From Magnetococcales bacterium DCbin2 (GTDB lineage Bacteria > Pseudomonadota > Magnetococcia > Magnetococcales > UBA8363): a stretch of DNA of 42,139 nt. Shown piece by piece: positions 38,488-42,139 of this stretch. The translations under genes and the position numbers were made by a program. The stretch lies in NCBI GenBank assembly GCA_002753615.1, contig PEAO01000012.1, positions 1-42,139 on the forward strand, written 5' to 3'. Numbering within the stretch: the first letter of the stretch is position 1; each line of letters begins with the position of its first letter. The notes beneath the pieces are model-generated. The model saw only the letters and a program-made list of their open reading frames with translations, was not told the DNA's origin and searched no databases.

Positions 38488-41288
38488 CGTGACACGCTCC
38501 TCATCGTTTCCATCCGTCCTAACGCCTCCCGCAAACCGTTTTGTTTTTCCCTGATTTCCACCTGCTTGCCCCTTTCCTTCTCAACGACATCCGGCTTGGC
38601 CCGCGACAAGAACGATGGATTGTTCAGTTTCTTTTCGACCGTTTCCAGTTCTTTTTCCAGTTTTTCCAAACTTTTCGTCAAACGCACCATTTCCGAGCCG
38701 ATATCCATCACCCCCGTCAACGGAATGAAGAGACGCAAATCTTCCAAAACACCCGTCGCACTCTCCCCTTCGGGGGCCTCCCACACCCGCGACCAACCCT
38801 CCAAACGGGCCAACACCGACAAAATCCGCGTATGTTTTTCCAACCGACAGATCACATCGTCGCCCGCCATCACCACCATCCGCAAGGGTTTACCCGGCGG
38901 TATATCCAATTCGGCACGCAACGTCCGCACCATCGTCACCACCGAGATGACCCAATCCATCTCTTTCTCAATCGCCTCCTCCTGGGGATCCAGCACCACC
39001 ACCTCCGGCCATGGTGCCAGCATGATCGTCTTTCCCGGACAACCCGCCAAAGACGATACCCGCTGCCACAATTCTTCCGTGATGAACGGCATCAGCGGAT
39101 GCAACAGCCGCAGCGATTCTTCCAATACCCTCAGCATCGTCCCACGAGCCGCTATTTTATGCGACTCCGCGACCGATTCGTCATAAATGACCGGCTTGAC
39201 CATCTCCAAATACCAATCACAAAAAATACCCCACAAAAATTGATACACATGATGGGCATAATCATTAAACCGGTAGTCCTCGATGGCGCGTGTCACCTCA
39301 CCCGTGGTCCGTTTCAACTTGGCCAAAATCCAACGATCACCCAGCGACATAAAACAGTCGCCAGGATGGGGGGCATTGATCTTCCCCTCGGTGTTCATCA
39401 GCACAAACCGGCTGGCGTTCCATAACTTATTGCAGAAATTCCGGTAACCTTCAATCCTTCCCAAGTCAAATTTGATATCCCGCCCCTGTGTCGCCAAACT
39501 CGCCATGGTAAACCGGAGGGCATCGGCACCATAGGCGGGGATCCCCTGCGGAAACTCTTTGCGTGTCGCCTTTTCAATCCGCAACGCTAGGTGAGGTTGC
39601 ATCATGTCACGGGTCCGCTTGGCAACCAAAGACTCCAAATCGATACCATCGATCAAATCCAAGGGATCCAAAATATTCCCCTTGGATTTGCTCATCTTGT
39701 TCCCTTCGCCATCCCGAATCAGCCCGGTAATATACACATCCCGAAACGGAACCTCTCCGGTAAATTCCAGCCCCATCATGACCATCCGGGCCACCCAGAA
39801 AAAAATAATATCAAACCCGGTCACCAGAACATTGGTCGGATAAAACGCCCGGAGTTCCGGGGTCTGTTCCGGCCAGCCCAAGGTGGAAAACGGCCACAGG
39901 GCTGAAGAAAACCATGTATCCAAAACATCCTGATCACGCTGGAGCGTCACCGGCTCCCCATAGTGTTCCGCCGCCAATTCATAGACCGTCTCTTCGCAGT
40001 TACACACAAAAATATGCCCGTCGGGACCATACCAAGCTGGAATCCGATGACCCCACCAAATTTGTCGGGAAATACACCAATCCTGAATATTACGCATCCA
40101 CTCAAAGTAGGTCTTCGACCAATTGGCCGGGACAAAACGGATGCGTCCATCCTCGACCGCTTCAATCGCCTTCTCGGCCAACGGACCCGCTTTAACGAAC
40201 CATTGATCCGTCAACAACGGCTCAATCACCGCCCGTGATCGATCACCACGGGGGACCATCAGTTCGTGCGGCTCGATACCCGCCAATAAACCCAATGCTT
40301 CCAATGCATCAACCACCTTCTTACGGGCTTCATACCGATCCAGGCCACGGTATCCCTCTGGGGCGTTGTCGTTGAGGGTGGCATCTTCCGCGAACAGATT
40401 GATCAACGCTAACTGGTGACGTTCTCCTACGGCATAATCATTGAAATCGTGCGCCGGAGTGATCTTGACGCACCCCGTGCCAAACTCTGGATCCACATAC
40501 GTATCCGCAATAATGGGAATCGTCCTCTGCGTCAGCGGTAACACCACCCGGCGTCCAACCAACGCCGCATAGCGCGCATCCTCAGGATGCACCGCCACCG
40601 CCGTATCTCCCAACATTGTCTCTGGCCGCGTCGTCGCCACCACCAGATGACCCGATCCATCTTCCAGCGGATAACGCACATGCCATAAATGGCCCGCTTC
40701 CTTCTCCGATAAGACCTCCAGATCCGATACCGCCGTCCGCAAGATCGGATCCCAGTTGACCAATCTTTTTCCCCGATAAATGAGTCCATCTTCATAGAGT
40801 TGGACAAATACATCGGTCACCGCATGGGACAGTTCCCGATCCATGGTAAACCGTTCCCGGTCCCAATCACACGAGGCCCCCATCCGTCGCAACTGTTGCA
40901 CAATCGTCCCACCAGAACTCTCCTTCCACTGCCATATCCGCTTCTCAAACGCCTCACGCCCCAGATCGTGCCGACTTTTCCCCTCCGCCTCAAGCTGCCG
41001 TTCAACGACCATCTGCGTCGCAATACCCGCGTGATCGGTCCCCGTCTGCCACAGGGTACGATCCCCTTTCATTCGATGATAACGCACCAGGGCATCCATG
41101 ATGGTATCCTGGAATGCATGGCCCATATGCAGGCTGCCCGTCACATTGGGCGGCGGTATCATGATGCAATAGGGGGATCCGGGACCGTTCATATCGGGGG
41201 CAAAAAATCCAGACGCCTCCCAGAAACGGTACAAATCCTTTTCCACGCCAGATGGATGATACGTTTTAGGCAATTCTGATTCTGACAT
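38484..41288 (-). CDS. valS: Valine--tRNA ligase
   Basis: [41 protein letters not shown]-terminal coiled-coil arm. Confidence 0.97.
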   Translation of the reverse strand: MSESELPKTYHPSGVEKDLYRFWEASGFFAPDMNGPGSPYCIMIPPPNVTGSLHMGHAFQDTIMDALVRYHRMKGDRTLWQTGTDHAGIATQMVVERQLEAEGKSRHDLGREAFEKRIWQWKESSGGTIVQQLRRMGASCDWDRERFTMDRELSHAVTDVFVQLYEDGLIYRGKRLVNWDPILRTAVSDLEVLSEKEAGHLWHVRYPLEDGSGHLVVATTRPETMLGDTAVAVHPEDARYAALVGRRVVLPLTQRTIPIIADTYVDPEFGTGCVKITPAHDFNDYAVGERHQLALINLFAEDATLNDNAPEGYRGLDRYEARKKVVDALEALGLLAGIEPHELMVPRGDRSRAVIEPLLTDQWFVKAGPLAEKAIEAVEDGRIRFVPANWSKTYFEWMRNIQDWCISRQIWWGHRIPAWYGPDGHIFVCNCEETVYELAAEHYGEPVTLQRDQDVLDTWFSSALWPFSTLGWPEQTPELRAFYPTNVLVTGFDIIFFWVARMVMMGLEFTGEVPFRDVYITGLIRDGEGNKMSKSKGNILDPLDLIDGIDLESLVAKRTRDMMQPHLALRIEKATRKEFPQGIPAYGADALRFTMASLATQGRDIKFDLGRIEGYRNFCNKLWNASRFVLMNTEGKINAPHPGDCFMSLGDRWILAKLKRTTGEVTRAIEDYRFNDYAHHVYQFLWGIFCDWYLEMVKPVIYDESVAESHKIAARGTMLRVLEESLRLLHPLMPFITEELWQRVSSLAGCPGKTIMLAPWPEVVVLDPQEEAIEKEMDWVISVVTMVRTLRAELDIPPGKPLRMVVMAGDDVICRLEKHTRILSVLARLEGWSRVWEAPEGESATGVLEDLRLFIPLTGVMDIGSEMVRLTKSLEKLEKELETVEKKLNNPSFLSRAKPDVVEKERGKQVEIREKQNGLREALGRMETMRSVSR

Positions 41289-41329
41289 CGGACTCCATCC
41301 GGTTATTGTCGTTTATTCATGGGGTTCGA

Positions 41330-42139
41330 TCATTCCTTGTGGCGAACCCGGTCGATCTCTTCTCGAACGATCTCTTCCAAAAGCTCTGGAAGCAAACGCC
41401 TTAACATCGATGAAACCATCTCCCGGACTAACCCCTCCACCTTGTCGCCATAAAGCTCTTCCAACGATGGTGGTGAAGCGACCCCTTCCTCTTCGTCGGT
41501 GGAAGAGATATCCCCTTGGGAATTCTCCACTACAGGCAACACTTCCCGGTTTTCGGGATCAACCAAAAGAACCGCAAAATCTTCACCTTCCCCACCTACA
41601 ACCTCGGATGGCTCCGCAACATCCTCTTTTTCCAATGCGTCGTCTTCGGTCACGTTTTCCTCTTCAGGGACACCTTCTCCCTCAAGTTCCGCGACAACCG
41701 ACGCATTTTCCTCCTCTTCCTCTTCCTCGGACGGCTCCGCTTCACCCGCCTCGTCTAAAGACTCCTCCGCAATCACGGATGCTTCTTCTTCCTCTTCCTC
41801 AGGTTCGGCCAAAAGGGAGGCAATATCTTCAACTTCCTCTTCCGCTTCTTCGGACGGTTCCGCTTTACCCGCTTCGTCCAAAACCTCCCCTTCTTCCACG
41901 ACAACCGACGCTTCTTCTTCCTCCTCCTCAGGTTCGGCCAGAAGGGAGGCAAGATCCTCGACTTCCTCTTCCTCGGACGGTTCCACCGCGCCCGCATCTT
42001 CCAACGCATCCTCTTCTTCCGCCGCCACAACGACCGATGCCTCTTCTTCCTCTTCCTCAGGTTCGGCCAGAAGAGAGGCAAGATCCTCGATTTCCTCTTC
42101 CGCTTCCTCGGACGGTTCCACCGCACCCGTCTCTTCCAA
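41330..42139 (-). CDS. Acidic repeat protein with PopZ/DUF2497-like C-terminus (runs off the window edge)
   Basis: C-term SLEELYGDKVEGLVREMVSSMLRRLLPELLEEIVREEIDRVRHKE; Glu/Pro-rich repeats; located directly upstream of valS. Confidence 0.6.
   Translation of the reverse strand: MEETGAVEPSEEAEEEIEDLASLLAEPEEEEEEASVVVAAEEEDALEDAGAVEPSEEEEVEDLASLLAEPEEEEEEASVVVEEGEVLDEAGKAEPSEEAEEEVEDIASLLAEPEEEEEEASVIAEESLDEAGEAEPSEEEEEEENASVVAELEGEGVPEEENVTEDDALEKEDVAEPSEVVGGEGEDFAVLLVDPENREVLPVVENSQGDISSTDEEEGVASPPSLEELYGDKVEGLVREMVSSMLRRLLPELLEEIVREEIDRVRHKE

Overview
The window reads as a proteobacterial chromosome segment; the PopZ-like/valS neighbourhood suggests Alphaproteobacteria or Magnetococcia-like, but taxonomy is inference. 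Housekeeping blocks are a pyruvate dehydrogenase operon (aceE-aceF-[Rpn/DUF4351 gene]-lpd, 3.9-10.5 kb) and a minus-strand block popZ-like/valS/nadC/birA/coaX/SPOR plus tRNA-Met (34.9-42.1 kb). Between them are accessory regions. (1) A two-gene AAA-ATPase + TOPRIM/DUF4276-like candidate defence pair lies next to a frameshifted Rpn-type nuclease gene. (2) An ~18.5 kb cluster encodes a TolC-SH3b outer-membrane protein, an HlyD adaptor, a GAF-like-HlyD adaptor and a PqqD-like/M50-peptidase/HlyD membrane protein. These are followed by a separately promoted operon (DUF6916-like protein, three tail-collar proteins, GNAT) and a 2988-aa LEPR-motif/DUF4347 repeat protein. No ABC or RND pump is present, so this is my best candidate for an under-described export/surface-display system. 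(3) Decayed IS66 and IS200-like remnants precede an AT-rich island with a catalytically degenerate RelA/SpoT-like protein. (4) A ~1.7 kb segment bounded by tRNA-Met and a 48-bp duplicate of its 3' end carries a RelE-type toxin/antitoxin pair and a PD-(D/E)XK-like coiled-coil protein, with no integrase. All calls come from reading the sequence and ORF track; no database search was run.
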